A stretch of DNA of 64,000 nucleotides from Oscillospiraceae bacterium (lineage in GTDB: Bacteria > Bacillota > Clostridia > Oscillospirales > Oscillospiraceae), in contig JAFSCK010000088.1 in the NCBI GenBank assembly GCA_017436785.1, positions 1 to 64,000 on the forward strand, read 5' to 3'. Position numbers and translations under genes: made by a program. Below are positions 1 to 8,068 of the stretch, piece after piece. Position 1 is the first letter of the stretch; each line of letters starts with the position of its first letter. Under the pieces are notes generated by a model. The model worked only from the letters and a program-made list of their open reading frames with translations, was not told the DNA's origin and ran no database searches.

Positions 1-255
1 GTACTGCAAACCGCTGAGAAGTTTTACAGCAAACATCGGCAATCCCATGGGACTTGCGAGGTATGCGAGGAAAAGCAGGATCAATCCATTCTGCCAGGAA
101 TATGTTGCAAGAACGGTGATGCCCAGCAGAGTCAGCAGAAAGCTTGCGAATCCAAAGATCAGGGACGAACAGGAGATCAAGCCGATGCAGAGAAAGGTAA
201 ATATATCTATTACCAGAATAAATGGTATAAGTAAAATTTTGAGAATCAGTTTCAT
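1..255 (-). CDS. CD1845-like small membrane protein of integrative elements, 3' end cut by window edge
   Basis: Reading on the minus strand from the ATG at 255, 85 codons stay open to the window edge. A GGAGGA ribosome site lies just upstream. The translation starts MKLILKILLIPFILVIDIFT and has two or three hydrophobic segments, ending in a motif like LASPMGLPMFAVKLL. That start and the SPxGLPM block match the small CD1845-type membrane proteins carried by Tn1549/CTn-like conjugative elements. The family match is from memory of family sequences, and the function in the element is not known. The gene is incomplete here, so length cannot be judged. It suggests that an integrative element, or its remnant, lies to the left. 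Confidence 0.55.
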   Translation of the reverse strand, partial: MKLILKILLIPFILVIDIFTFLCIGLISCSSLIFGFASFLLTLLGITVLATYSWQNGLILLFLAYLASPMGLPMFAVKLLSGLQY

Positions 256-419
256 TTTAGTTCCTCCTCCCGTTTGGCTTTATTATAGAGAAAAACACAT
301 GAAGTTACAATGATGCAGATGATAGTTTGTGATTGAGATATCGCCCCTTTGGCAAAGTATCTATACATTTAGCTGTCGTTATGATAGGATAATTATATTT
401 AATGAAAGGTGGAGTACAT

Positions 420-464
420 ATGATAGATGCAGAGAAGATTTATTATACTCAACTTACAACATAA
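420..464 (+). pseudogene. 14-codon gene stub with a good ribosome site
   Basis: An AAAGGTGGAG ribosome site precedes the ATG at 420, but the frame closes after MIDAEKIYYTQLTT. AT-rich sequence with TATGAT at 380-385 lies upstream but no clear -35 is seen. The signals are those of a normal gene start, so this may be a gene whose body was lost when the neighbouring element inserted or decayed. It could also be a genuine tiny peptide. No family is recognised. Confidence 0.3.
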
Positions 465-579
465 GTAACATAAGATTACTATGAGGGCTAGGGATATGAC
501 GATTATTAAGTTGAATGGCTGCGATAGCTGCATGAACTTCTTTGATGAGGGGCCTAAAGCCCCTACATCCATAATTTAA

Positions 580-604
580 GGGGCTGTTGCGAACAGCCCC
601 TTTT
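580..604 (-). terminator. Rho-independent terminator after ilvN
   Basis: A nine-base stem GGGGCTGTT/AACAGCCCC with a three-base loop lies just past the ilvN stop. T-rich runs occur on both sides, so it may work in both directions. A second, weaker GGGGC/GCCCC hairpin sits at about 549-563. Confidence 0.75.
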
Positions 605-610
605 CGTTGC

Positions 611-1111
611 TTACTTCTCCATAATACTGCTGCCACGTTCCAGCGCCACAACGCCGGTGCGGCAGGTTTCGATGATCCCCAAAGGCCGCATGACCTCGCT
701 GAAGGCGTTGATCTTGGAGGGCTCGCCGGTAACTTCGATGCACATATAATTGGTGGTGTAGTCGATGATCTTGGCCCGGTAGACCTCTGCGGCAGCCATG
801 ACCTCGCTGCGGGTCTCAGGAGTGTTGCGGACCTTGATGATCATCAGCTCCCGCTCCACAGAGGCATCGTTTTGCAGCAGCTTCACCTTTTTGACATTGT
901 GGAGCTTTTTCAGCTGGTTGATGACCTGATCCCGGGTAAAATCGTCTCCCCGGAGGGTGATGGTCAGGCGGGAGTACCGGGGATCATGGGTCTGCTGACC
1001 GGTAAAGGAGTCGATGTTGAAGCCCCGGCGCATGAACAGGCCGGAAACACGGGCCACGACACCGTATTTGTTCTCAACGTAAACTGCGATGACATAACGC
1101 TTCATGCTCAA
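611..1111 (-). CDS. ilvN: Acetolactate synthase, small regulatory subunit
   Basis: The 166-residue protein is the regulatory partner of acetohydroxyacid synthase, the first shared step of valine, leucine and isoleucine synthesis. The N-terminal ACT domain is clear (VIAVYVENKYGVVARVSGLF, with the GFNIDSFT stretch), followed by the usual second ACT-like half (ELMIIKVRNTPETRSEV). Length is normal for the family. Its ATG overlaps the ilvB stop by four bases (ATGA), so the two subunits are translationally coupled. Expression is set by the T-box upstream of ilvB. The stop is followed at once by a terminator, so the operon here is only ilvB-ilvN; the other branched-chain genes are not in the window. 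Confidence 0.95.
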   Translation of the reverse strand: MSMKRYVIAVYVENKYGVVARVSGLFMRRGFNIDSFTGQQTHDPRYSRLTITLRGDDFTRDQVINQLKKLHNVKKVKLLQNDASVERELMIIKVRNTPETRSEVMAAAEVYRAKIIDYTTNYMCIEVTGEPSKINAFSEVMRPLGIIETCRTGVVALERGSSIMEK

Positions 1112-2808
1112 ACCTCCTGTGCCTTGGTGGTGATGATATCATCCATGGAGCCGCCGGGGGGCAGCATGGGCAGGACAAATTCATCCTGATCGATCAGGGT
1201 ATCGATAAGATAGGGACCATCATGCTGCATGGCCTCTGCAAAGGCGGTGCGGAACTCGTCGATATTTGTGGCTCTGGCCGCCTTGGCACCGAAGGCCTCC
1301 GCCAGCTTTACAAAGTCGGTTTTCCGCTCCAGTATGGTGCTGGAATACCGCTTGCCAAAGAAAAGAGTCTGCCACTGGCGCACCATGCCCAGCACACCGT
1401 TGTTCATCAGAACGATGGTGATGGGGGTATTATAAGTGACGGCAGTAGCCATCTCGTTCAGATTCATGCCGAAGCTTCCGTCACCGGTGATAAGCACTGT
1501 GCGGCATCCCGAGGCCATCTGGGCACCGATGGCAGCGCCTAAGCCATAGCCCATGGTGCCAAGACCGCCGCTGGAAACGAATTTTCTGGGCTTTTCAAAG
1601 GTGGTATATTGAGCAGTCCACATCTGGTGCTGGCCCACGTCTGTGGCGATGACGGTATCCTGATCCTTCAGGGCGTTGATCACATCGAAGACCTTTTTAG
1701 GGGTCATGATATCCCCGGCAGCGGATTCATTTGTTTGCTCGATCTGCTTCTGGTCGGCGCGGAAGCCTTCTACCATGGCCTTCCATTCCGGATTCTGTTT
1801 CGTTTCACACTTTTCCAGCAGCCGTGCCAGACCGGCGGCAAGATCACCCACCAGACCCACATCGACAACAACATTCTTATTGATCTCCGCAAGGTCGGCA
1901 TCCAGCTGGATCTTCTTGGCGCCTCGGGCGTACTTGCTGACATTGCCGGTGGCCCGGTCACTGAACCGGACGCCGATGCCGATGATCAGATCTGCCTCCT
2001 TCTGGGCCATGGAGGAGGCGTAGCGGCCATGCATACCCTGCATACCCAAGTATCGCTCATAGGAATTGGGAATGGCGGAGATGCCCATAAAGGAGGAGCC
2101 GATGTAGCCGTCTAGCTTCTCGGCAAGTGCCATGACATCTCTGGTCAGCCCTGCACCGGCAGCGCCGCCGCCGATGTAGAGATAGGGACGCTTGGATTCC
2201 CGAATCAGAGCCACGGCTTCCTCCAGTGCAGCTTCGTCCATATCCTCCTGCGGGAAGGGAGAAACCACCCCCTGCGGGGTAAAGTCACACATGGCGACCT
2301 GCACATCCTTGGGAATGTCAATGAGGACCGGACCGGGACGGTCGGACTTGGCGATCTGGAAGGCCTCCCGGATGATATCTGCCAGCTCGTTGACATTGGT
2401 GACAAAATAATTGTGCTTGGTGATGGGCATGGTCACACCGGTGATATTGATCTCCTGAAAGCTGTCCCGGCCGATCAGGCTGGTGGGAACATTGCCGGTG
2501 ATTGCCACCATGGGAACGGAGTCCAGCATGGCGGTGGCGATGCCGGTAACAAGATTGGTCGCACCGGGACCGGAGGTGGCGATCACAACGCCTACCTTTC
2601 CGGTAGCACGGGAATAGCCGTCTGCTGCATGAGCAGCGCCCTGCTCATGGGCGGTAATAATATGATTCAGCCGGTCACTGGCTTCATACAGGGCATCATA
2701 GATATTCAGTACCTGTCCGCCGGGATAGCCGAAGACATCGGTAACACCCTGCTCGATCAGGGTCTCGATCACGATCTGGGAACCTGTCAGTTTCTTTGTT
2801 TCTTGCAT
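1108..2808 (-). CDS. ilvB: Acetolactate synthase, large catalytic subunit
   Basis: The 566-residue catalytic subunit condenses two pyruvates, or pyruvate and 2-oxobutyrate, using thiamine diphosphate. The catalytic glutamate is E55 in AHEQGAAHAADGYSRATG, and the ThDP/Mg motif is the GDGSFGMNLNEMATA stretch ending in NNGVLGMVRQWQ. The central FAD-type domain is also present. Length is typical of the anabolic AHAS enzymes, and the ilvN partner next to it argues against a catabolic AlsS or another ThDP enzyme. An AGGTAAGC-type ribosome site precedes the ATG. The gene is preceded by a T-box leader and a consensus promoter. Confidence 0.95.
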   Translation of the reverse strand: MQETKKLTGSQIVIETLIEQGVTDVFGYPGGQVLNIYDALYEASDRLNHIITAHEQGAAHAADGYSRATGKVGVVIATSGPGATNLVTGIATAMLDSVPMVAITGNVPTSLIGRDSFQEINITGVTMPITKHNYFVTNVNELADIIREAFQIAKSDRPGPVLIDIPKDVQVAMCDFTPQGVVSPFPQEDMDEAALEEAVALIRESKRPYLYIGGGAAGAGLTRDVMALAEKLDGYIGSSFMGISAIPNSYERYLGMQGMHGRYASSMAQKEADLIIGIGVRFSDRATGNVSKYARGAKKIQLDADLAEINKNVVVDVGLVGDLAAGLARLLEKCETKQNPEWKAMVEGFRADQKQIEQTNESAAGDIMTPKKVFDVINALKDQDTVIATDVGQHQMWTAQYTTFEKPRKFVSSGGLGTMGYGLGAAIGAQMASGCRTVLITGDGSFGMNLNEMATAVTYNTPITIVLMNNGVLGMVRQWQTLFFGKRYSSTILERKTDFVKLAEAFGAKAARATNIDEFRTAFAEAMQHDGPYLIDTLIDQDEFVLPMLPPGGSMDDIITTKAQEV

Positions 2809-2829
2809 AGCTTACCTCCAAAAATGGGA

Positions 2830-3090
2830 ATAAAAAAACTCCTCCGCCGCTTCCGTTACCATTTGGTAAACAGAAGAGACGAAAGAGAACAGTTGTATTC
2901 TTCTTCCGCGGTACCACTCTTCTTCGCCCGTTGGGCGCACTCCAGAGGCCAACACCTCCTGACTCTGTTACGGGAGCTCCCGTCTGCCTTTACTCTCCAT
3001 GTTTTCAAGACAGCCACTCCATGGTGATCTTCGCCCGAAGGGTCTGATGCCTTCCACCAACCGGCACCTCTCTGAAAAAGACTGAAATCA
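2830..3090 (-). promoter_or_regulatory. T-box riboswitch controlling ilvBN, likely isoleucine-specific
   Basis: On the minus strand the leader has the Stem I pattern AGAGAGG...GGTTGGTGGAAG, then GAAG-ATC-ACCATGGAG, and the invariant T-box AGAGTGGTACCGCGG (2906-2921). The ATC at 3028-3026 is the likely specifier codon, which reads isoleucine and fits the ilv genes. Downstream is a long imperfect hairpin around TTTACC/GGTAA ending in seven T residues, the terminator. The known mechanism is that uncharged tRNA-Ile binds the specifier and the T-box and stabilises the antiterminator. The exact leader limits are approximate. Confidence 0.9.
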
Positions 3091-3122
3091 GGTTACTTGT
3101 CCATTTCGTTGTGTTTGCATGT

Positions 3123-3151
3123 ATTATATCTGCTGGAAGGACATTTGTCAA
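3123..3151 (-). promoter_or_regulatory. Promoter of ilvBN
   Basis: On the minus strand a perfect TTGACA and TATAAT are separated by 17 bases. Transcription would start at about 3115 and run into the T-box leader. Confidence 0.85.
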
Positions 3152-3189
3152 TTGGAAAATTACAGATCGGTGGACATGGTTTTTCAAAG

Positions 3190-3218
3190 TAGACAGGACG
3201 GCCTTTTTGTGTTATGCT
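3190..3218 (+). promoter_or_regulatory. Promoter of the GH25 lipoprotein gene
   Basis: TAGACA and TATGCT with a 17-base spacer lie about 33 bases before the start codon. It is back to back with the ilvB promoter. Confidence 0.6.
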
Positions 3219-3250
3219 AACAATGATTCTAAAAAGGGCATGGGAATACA

Positions 3251-5059
3251 ATGATGAACAGAAAGAGAATGCAGCGGCTGATTTCCGCGATGATGATACT
3301 CTCCCTTGCTGCAGGAATGCTGGCAGGCTGCGGCAAAAAAGGACGCGTTACCAACGAGACGGAGGAGACGACCCTCGGCATCGATGTAGCCCGGTATCAG
3401 GGCACCATCGATTGGCAGGAGGTAGCCTCTGCCGGCATAGAATTTGCTATGGTTCGGGTAGGTTATCGGTCCATGTCGGATGGTGTCATTAAGGAAGACA
3501 GCAATGGCCGGTACAATCTTCAGGAGGCAACAAAAGCTGGGATCCCTGTAGGCGCCTATTTCTTCTCTACGGCCCTTTCTGAGGAGGAAGCTGTGGAGGA
3601 AGCCCAGTGGGTGGCGGCCCTGATCGCCGGATATCCCATCACCTATCCCGTGGTCTACGACTGCGAAAACTACAATGACCCCAACAGCCGCCAGTATGGT
3701 ATGACCCTGCGGGAGCGCACCAATGCGGCGCTGGCATTCCTTGAGGAAATTGAGAAATTGGGCTATGAAGGTATGTTCTATGCCTCCAAGGGAGACATGG
3801 AAAACAGCAAGCGCTGGGACATGGAGCGGATCGAAAATGACTATAAGGTCTGGGTGGCCCAGTATCCTCTGGAGCCCTATCCTAAGACCCCGGAAACCAG
3901 TTATTCCGGCATCCACCAGATGTGGCAGTATTCCATGGAGGGTCAGATTCCCGGTATCAAGGCCCCGGTGGATTTGAATATTGCCTACTTCGGCTATGAC
4001 GGCATCGAACCTGCCAAGAGCAAAACAGTTCCGGAAGAAGTGGAGCCGGATATCGAAGCGATGATGGACTTTGACGAAGTCAATGAGGAAGTGACGGCCA
4101 AGGACGAGACCAATCTGCGCAGCATTCCCAGTCAGGATACGGATTCTCAGGTGCTGAGGAAGCTGAAAAACGGAGAAGTGGCCCAACGGATCGCAGTCAG
4201 CAGCAGCGGCTGGTCCAAGCTGCTGCTGGAAGGGGAAACCTACTATGCCGTTTCCAGCTATCTGACTACCAATCTGAATGGTGATGATGTCCATATCAGC
4301 AGCGGAGGGGAAGCGGACAGCAGCCAGATCCAGACCCAGTTCCAGCCGGCCTCCTATACCGTTACTGCCAAGGATACCGTAAACCTAAGAAGCCTGCCCA
4401 GCGTGGAGCACCCGGATGTGAAGGTGATCGCCCAGCTGAAAAATGGAGACACAGCAAGTTGTGTTGGAACCAGTGACAATGGCTGGTCAAAGCTGAACTA
4501 CCGCGGCACCACCTGCTATGCTATCAGCAGCTATTTAAAGCAGGTAGAGGGCAGCGCTGCGGTGGCGATTTCCGGGGAAGAGGATGTGGATATGGCTTTT
4601 GCGGAGGTCAAGGAAACGGTCACCGCCAAGGATAAGGTCAACCTGCGGACCCGTCCCAATACCGAAGCAGGAAAATCCGAGATCATTACCCAGCTCTACG
4701 AGGGCGATGTGGCGACCCGGGTGGGTGTCAGCAGCAACGGCTGGTCCAAGCTGATCTACAATGACATGGTTTGCTATGCTGTTTCCCGGTATCTGGTGGC
4801 GGCGAAGGTGATGGATAACTCCGAGCCGGAGATCGAAACGGAATTTGAGGAAGTCAACGATCAGGTGACAGCAAAGGTAGAGGTCAATCTGCGGACCCTG
4901 CCCAGCACAGAGGACCCTGCCTGTAAAGTGGTTGCAAAACTGAGAAACGGTGAGATCATTCGCCGTACCGGCATCAATCAGGATGTGGGCTGGTCCCGGG
5001 TGATTTACGATGGACAGATCCTTTACTGTGTCAGCAATTATCTGAAAATTGTAGAATGA
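3251..5059 (+). CDS. Lipoprotein with GH25 lysozyme domain and four SH3 repeats
   Basis: This 602-residue protein starts with a lipoprotein signal (lipobox LAGC, lipidated C27), so it is anchored outside the membrane. Residues about 42-240 are a glycosyl hydrolase family 25 (muramidase) domain: LGIDVARYQGTIDWQ with D45, and the catalytic DxE as D137-C-E139. Then come four bacterial SH3 repeats at about 283-345, 375-440, 457-520 and 537-600, each with a NLRxxPS core and a GWSKL/GWSRV block. SH3 repeats usually bind wall peptides. The likely role is peptidoglycan cleavage or remodelling at the cell's own wall. Two ATGs occur at 3251 and 3254; AAAAGGG is a moderate ribosome site. The GNAT gene follows 10 bases later. 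Confidence 0.9.
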   Translation: MMNRKRMQRLISAMMILSLAAGMLAGCGKKGRVTNETEETTLGIDVARYQGTIDWQEVASAGIEFAMVRVGYRSMSDGVIKEDSNGRYNLQEATKAGIPVGAYFFSTALSEEEAVEEAQWVAALIAGYPITYPVVYDCENYNDPNSRQYGMTLRERTNAALAFLEEIEKLGYEGMFYASKGDMENSKRWDMERIENDYKVWVAQYPLEPYPKTPETSYSGIHQMWQYSMEGQIPGIKAPVDLNIAYFGYDGIEPAKSKTVPEEVEPDIEAMMDFDEVNEEVTAKDETNLRSIPSQDTDSQVLRKLKNGEVAQRIAVSSSGWSKLLLEGETYYAVSSYLTTNLNGDDVHISSGGEADSSQIQTQFQPASYTVTAKDTVNLRSLPSVEHPDVKVIAQLKNGDTASCVGTSDNGWSKLNYRGTTCYAISSYLKQVEGSAAVAISGEEDVDMAFAEVKETVTAKDKVNLRTRPNTEAGKSEIITQLYEGDVATRVGVSSNGWSKLIYNDMVCYAVSRYLVAAKVMDNSEPEIETEFEEVNDQVTAKVEVNLRTLPSTEDPACKVVAKLRNGEIIRRTGINQDVGWSRVIYDGQILYCVSNYLKIVE

Positions 5060-5069
5060 GGCATGAATC

Positions 5070-5579
5070 ATGGAACTGACGATTCGCAAGGGAACCGCAG
5101 CCGATACGGAGCAGTTTCTTGCACTGCTGGATACGGTTCGGGAAAACATGGAGCATAAGGAATGGTTTTATCTGGATCCCCATGATTTTGTCCGGGAAAA
5201 AATGAAAAATGGGAAAATGGAGCTGTGGGTGGCCATGGACGGCCACCGCATGGCGGCTGCCTTTGATATCCTGCGCCCCGGTTTGGAGAACTATAACTAT
5301 GGCTACGATCTGGACTTTACGCAGGAGCAGCTGCTGCAGGTCATCAATATGGATAGCGCAGCAGTGCTCCCGGAGTACCGGGGATTGGGCTTGCAGCGAA
5401 AGCTGGTGGCCATGGCAGAGGAACAGCTTCACAGGGAAGGGGCGTATATCCTGCTATGTACGGTCCATCCTGATAACCGTTTTAGCTTAAATAACGTCCT
5501 AAAGCAAGGCTACCAGATCCAGAAGAAGCTGGAGAAATATGGCTCCGTCCGATACCTGCTGAGAAAAGATTTAAAATAA
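5070..5579 (+). CDS. GNAT-family N-acetyltransferase
   Basis: The 169-residue protein has the GNAT fold signature: an N-terminal IRKGTAADTEQFLALLD, and the acetyl-CoA loop near V-L-P-E-Y-R-G-L-G-L-Q-R-K-L followed by a C-terminal TVHPDNRFSLNNVLKQGY, which is typical of the family. The substrate cannot be told from sequence. It lies 10 bases after the GH25 gene and is probably co-transcribed with it. The ATG at 5070 follows GAGGCATGAATC, an acceptable ribosome site. Confidence 0.85.
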   Translation: MELTIRKGTAADTEQFLALLDTVRENMEHKEWFYLDPHDFVREKMKNGKMELWVAMDGHRMAAAFDILRPGLENYNYGYDLDFTQEQLLQVINMDSAAVLPEYRGLGLQRKLVAMAEEQLHREGAYILLCTVHPDNRFSLNNVLKQGYQIQKKLEKYGSVRYLLRKDLK

Positions 5580-5603
5580 AAGTAGAAAAAAGAAAAATAA
5601 CTG

Positions 5604-5632
5604 TTGACAAATCAAAGGACCTGTGCTAATAT
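5604..5632 (+). promoter_or_regulatory. Promoter of tRNA-Leu
   Basis: Consensus TTGACA, 17-base spacer and TAATAT lie about 30 bases upstream of the mature tRNA 5' end. Confidence 0.85.
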
Positions 5633-5662
5633 AAGAAAGTCGTTAAGAGCGACGCAGCATAT

Positions 5663-5750
5663 GGGCGAGTGGTGGAATTGGTAGACTCGCTAGATTCAGG
5701 TTCTAGTGTTCACTGCGGACGTGCGGGTTCAAGTCCCGCCTCGCCCACCA
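5663..5750 (+). tRNA. tRNA-Leu (anticodon CAG)
   Basis: The acceptor stem GGGCGAG pairs with CTCGCCC and is followed by an encoded ACCA. The anticodon stem-loop contains TTCAGGT, giving anticodon CAG for CUG codons. The long variable arm (GTGTTCACTGC region) is the class II feature expected of tRNA-Leu. The T-arm is CGGGTTCAAGTCCCG. A promoter precedes it and a terminator follows at once, so it is a single-gene transcript. Confidence 0.95.
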
Positions 5751-5751
5751 A

Positions 5752-5789
5752 AATAAAAAGCACATCCATTAGGATGTGCTTTTTATTTT
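5752..5789 (+). terminator. Terminator of tRNA-Leu
   Basis: AAAAAGCACATCC and GGATGTGCTTTTT pair around a four-base ATTA loop directly after the tRNA CCA. It is the central part of a larger mirrored repeat that includes the tRNA 3' end. Confidence 0.9.
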
Positions 5790-6066
5790 GGTATACGGGA
5801 CTTGAAAGGATGGCCCAACCGAAGGGAGGGCAAAAAAGTGTCCAGTGGACACTTTTTTAGTCCGTGGGAAAGTCCCTTCGTTTCGGGGCGCAGTCCGGAG
5901 GACTGTGAACTGAAATGAAAAATGGTCGCAGAAATGTTGATAAGGAAAAACATCTATAGTGTCGTGTACTCACAAAATAAAAAGGGCATCCTTATGGATG
6001 TCCTTTTTATTTTGGTAAGTGAGCCTGGGTCTTGAAAGGATGGCTTGTCAAAGAAAGGAAAATCGT
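5788..6066 (+). repeat. Post-tRNA mirrored repeat, two copies
   Basis: Past the tRNA-Leu terminator the reverse complement reads CCTTTCAAGTCCCGTATACC, then A AAATAAAAAG. This copies, in mirror image, the tRNA T-loop (TTCAAGTCCCG), CCA end and first bases of the terminator. A conserved block follows at 5850-5880 (minus: AAGGGACTTTCCCACGG then ACTAAAAAAGTG). A second, weaker copy with its own hairpin (AAAAAGGGCATCC/GGATGTCCTTTTT) lies at about 5973-6066. No gene is seen between 5751 and 6198. The same element lies behind tRNA-Pro at 63100-63180. Confidence 0.7.
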
Positions 6067-6087
6067 CCTTCTACGACTCATAGTTAA

Positions 6088-6119
6088 AAGCTCCAAAGCG
6101 TAGGCTTTGGAGTTTTTTA
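6088..6119 (+). terminator. Rho-independent terminator
   Basis: CTCCAAAGC and GCTTTGGAG pair around GTAG, followed by TTTTTT. No gene ends just before it; it closes off any read-through from the tRNA repeat region. Confidence 0.75.
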
Positions 6120-6198
6120 TGGAGTTTTCATGCCGGACGGTATATTTTGAGGCGATCACTGGAAGAATAAGGATATTACAGCGAAGGGAGCCTCTCAT

Positions 6199-7533
6199 TT
6201 GTTCAAACACGAAAACGATAAGCTGGGTTCTATCTGGGAACAGGAGGTGCAGCTGCCTCAGTTTCCTCAGCTGGAGGAAGACCTGCGCACGGATGTATTG
6301 ATTATCGGCGGTGGCTTGGCAGGTCTTTTGTGTGCTTGGAACCTGACCAAAGCGGGGGTCGAATGTACTCTGATTGAACAAAACAGGATCATGCAGGGGG
6401 TCAGCAACAAAACCACTGCCAAAGTCACCTCTCAGCATGGTCTGATTTATGGAAAACTCCTGCACAGCCTAGGCCGGGAAAAAGCAAGATCCTACTGGCA
6501 GGCCAATGAGGATGGCTTGAAGGGCCTTCGGGAGCTAGCGGCAGAAGCAGACTGTGAGTGGGAAACCCAAAATAATTATCTTTACCAAACGGATGGAACA
6601 CAAATGCTGGAGGAGGAACTGGCGGCCTGTGAACGTATTGGGATTCCAGCCCGGTGGGAAAACGCTCTTCCCTTGCCGTTTCCGGTAGCGGGCGCACTTT
6701 GTTTTTCGAATCAGGCTCAATTCCATCCGCTGAAATTTGCGGCCCACATATCAAGGGGACTGCGCATCTATGAAAATACCAAGGCCTTAGCCTTTGTGGG
6801 TAACTGCGTACAGACGCCGAAGGGAACCATCACAGCGGAAAAAATCATTGTAGCGACCCATTTTCCTCTGCTGAACAAGCATGGCTCTTACTTTTTGAAG
6901 CTGTATCAACAGCGCTCCTATGTGATCGCGCTGGAAAATGCGCAGAGCGTGGAAGGAATGTATCTGGACTGTTCGGAAAATGGATTGTCGATCCGCAGCG
7001 CCGGACATTGGCTGCTGCTGGGCGGAGGGGGCCACCGTACCGGGAAGCAGGGAATGGGCTGGAAATTGCCGGAAAATGTGGCGAAGCACTATTTTCCGGA
7101 GGCAAGGATCGTCGCCCGGTGGGCCACGCAGGACTGTATGACCTTGGACGCAATGCCCTATATCGGGCAATACAGTAAATCAACTCCTGATTTATATGTG
7201 GCCACCGGCTTTCAAAAGTGGGGCATGACCACATCCATGACGGCGGCGATCCTTCTGACAGACCTGATTCAAAACAAGGAGAATCCTTATGCATCCCTGT
7301 TCTCTCCATCCCGCAGCATGCTGCATAAGCAGCTTTTGATCAACGGCGTAGAATCTACGGTCAATCTGATTCGTCCTACCAGACCAAGATGTCCGCATCT
7401 GGGTTGCGCACTGCAATGGAATCCATCAGAGCATTCTTGGGACTGCCCCTGCCACGGTTCCCGGTTTGATCGGCATGGAAAGCTGCTGGATAACCCAGCC
7501 ACCGATGATTTGAAGGATCCTCCTGCTGATTGA
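6199..7533 (+). CDS. FAD-dependent oxidoreductase with C-terminal Rieske domain
   Basis: The 444-residue protein has an N-terminal FAD-binding Rossmann motif (DVLIIGGGLAGLLCAWNL, residues about 32-50) of the DAO/glycine-oxidase type. It ends in a Rieske [2Fe-2S] domain with both halves of the ligand motif: CPHLGC and CPCHGSRF (residues about 394-427). This layout matches the Bacillus YhfW-type family, whose substrate is not established. The start is TTG at 6199, chosen because AAGGGAG lies nine bases upstream and translation from here gives the usual MFKHENDKLGSIWE start. No operon partner is present. The C terminus is a little short past the second Rieske motif, but both ligand pairs are there. 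Confidence 0.85.
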   Translation: MFKHENDKLGSIWEQEVQLPQFPQLEEDLRTDVLIIGGGLAGLLCAWNLTKAGVECTLIEQNRIMQGVSNKTTAKVTSQHGLIYGKLLHSLGREKARSYWQANEDGLKGLRELAAEADCEWETQNNYLYQTDGTQMLEEELAACERIGIPARWENALPLPFPVAGALCFSNQAQFHPLKFAAHISRGLRIYENTKALAFVGNCVQTPKGTITAEKIIVATHFPLLNKHGSYFLKLYQQRSYVIALENAQSVEGMYLDCSENGLSIRSAGHWLLLGGGGHRTGKQGMGWKLPENVAKHYFPEARIVARWATQDCMTLDAMPYIGQYSKSTPDLYVATGFQKWGMTTSMTAAILLTDLIQNKENPYASLFSPSRSMLHKQLLINGVESTVNLIRPTRPRCPHLGCALQWNPSEHSWDCPCHGSRFDRHGKLLDNPATDDLKDPPAD

Positions 7534-7595
7534 AAACCTAAGGCCCTCGTTGGATCGCTTTTTGAAAAAAGACTTTAGCTGATGCACAAAAATGC

Positions 7596-7624
7596 TTGAC
7601 ACGCGGACAAAAGGGTGCTATGAT
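7596..7624 (+). promoter_or_regulatory. Promoter of the T-box/ABC importer operon
   Basis: TTGACA, 17-base spacer and TATGAT. Transcription would start at about 7631 and enter the T-box leader. Confidence 0.85.
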
Positions 7625-7630
7625 AAGGGC

Positions 7631-8015
7631 ACGTTTTTCATATGTCAAATGCGTTTGAGCAGAAAGAGTAGTCTGAGCGAAGGCTGCAGAGAGTTGCCGG
7701 ATGGTGCAAGGCAATAGCCGGGAATCGGATGAAGTTCATTTTGCGAGCAGTGTGTTGAACATTCAGTAGGCACAACGGGTGCGACCGTTATATCGCTAAG
7801 ACTTTTAAAGCCTAATGAGGACCCGGCTGCGAGGCGGGGTCAAAAGCAGAGTGGTACCGCGTGTTTTCACGTCCCTGTTTTTCAGGGACGTTTTTTGTTA
7901 CCCGTTTTGCTTTGGGCTGCGAAGTTGATGAGGCACATTCTGCGAAGAATGTGCGAAGCAGAGTGGTACCGCGTACAAGTTACGTCCCTGTAAGGATACA
8001 GGGGCGTTTTATTTT
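7631..8015 (+). promoter_or_regulatory. T-box leader with two antiterminator/terminator modules, Phe-type specifier
   Basis: Stem I is visible as GCAGAGAG...CCGGATGGTGCAAGG, then GAAG-TTC-ATTTTGCGAGC; the TTC at 7735-7737 sits exactly where the ilvB leader has ATC and is read as a phenylalanine specifier. The T-box AGAGTGGTACCGCG occurs at 7848-7861 and is followed by terminator ACGTCCCTG/CAGGGACGT plus six T (7869-7896). A second module follows without its own Stem I: a hairpin GCACATTCT/AGAATGTGC (7933-7954), the same T-box at 7960-7973, and terminator 7982-8015. The stretch 7534-8068 holds no protein gene. Confidence 0.9.
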
Positions 8016-8068
8016 TGTAGTTTCGGTCCATCAGGACTGGAAATAAAGAAAAAGTGGAGGAAATTATT

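Noticed and set aside
5669..5860. Open frame running through tRNA-Leu
   Set aside because: It overlaps a complete tRNA gene and its terminator and repeat.
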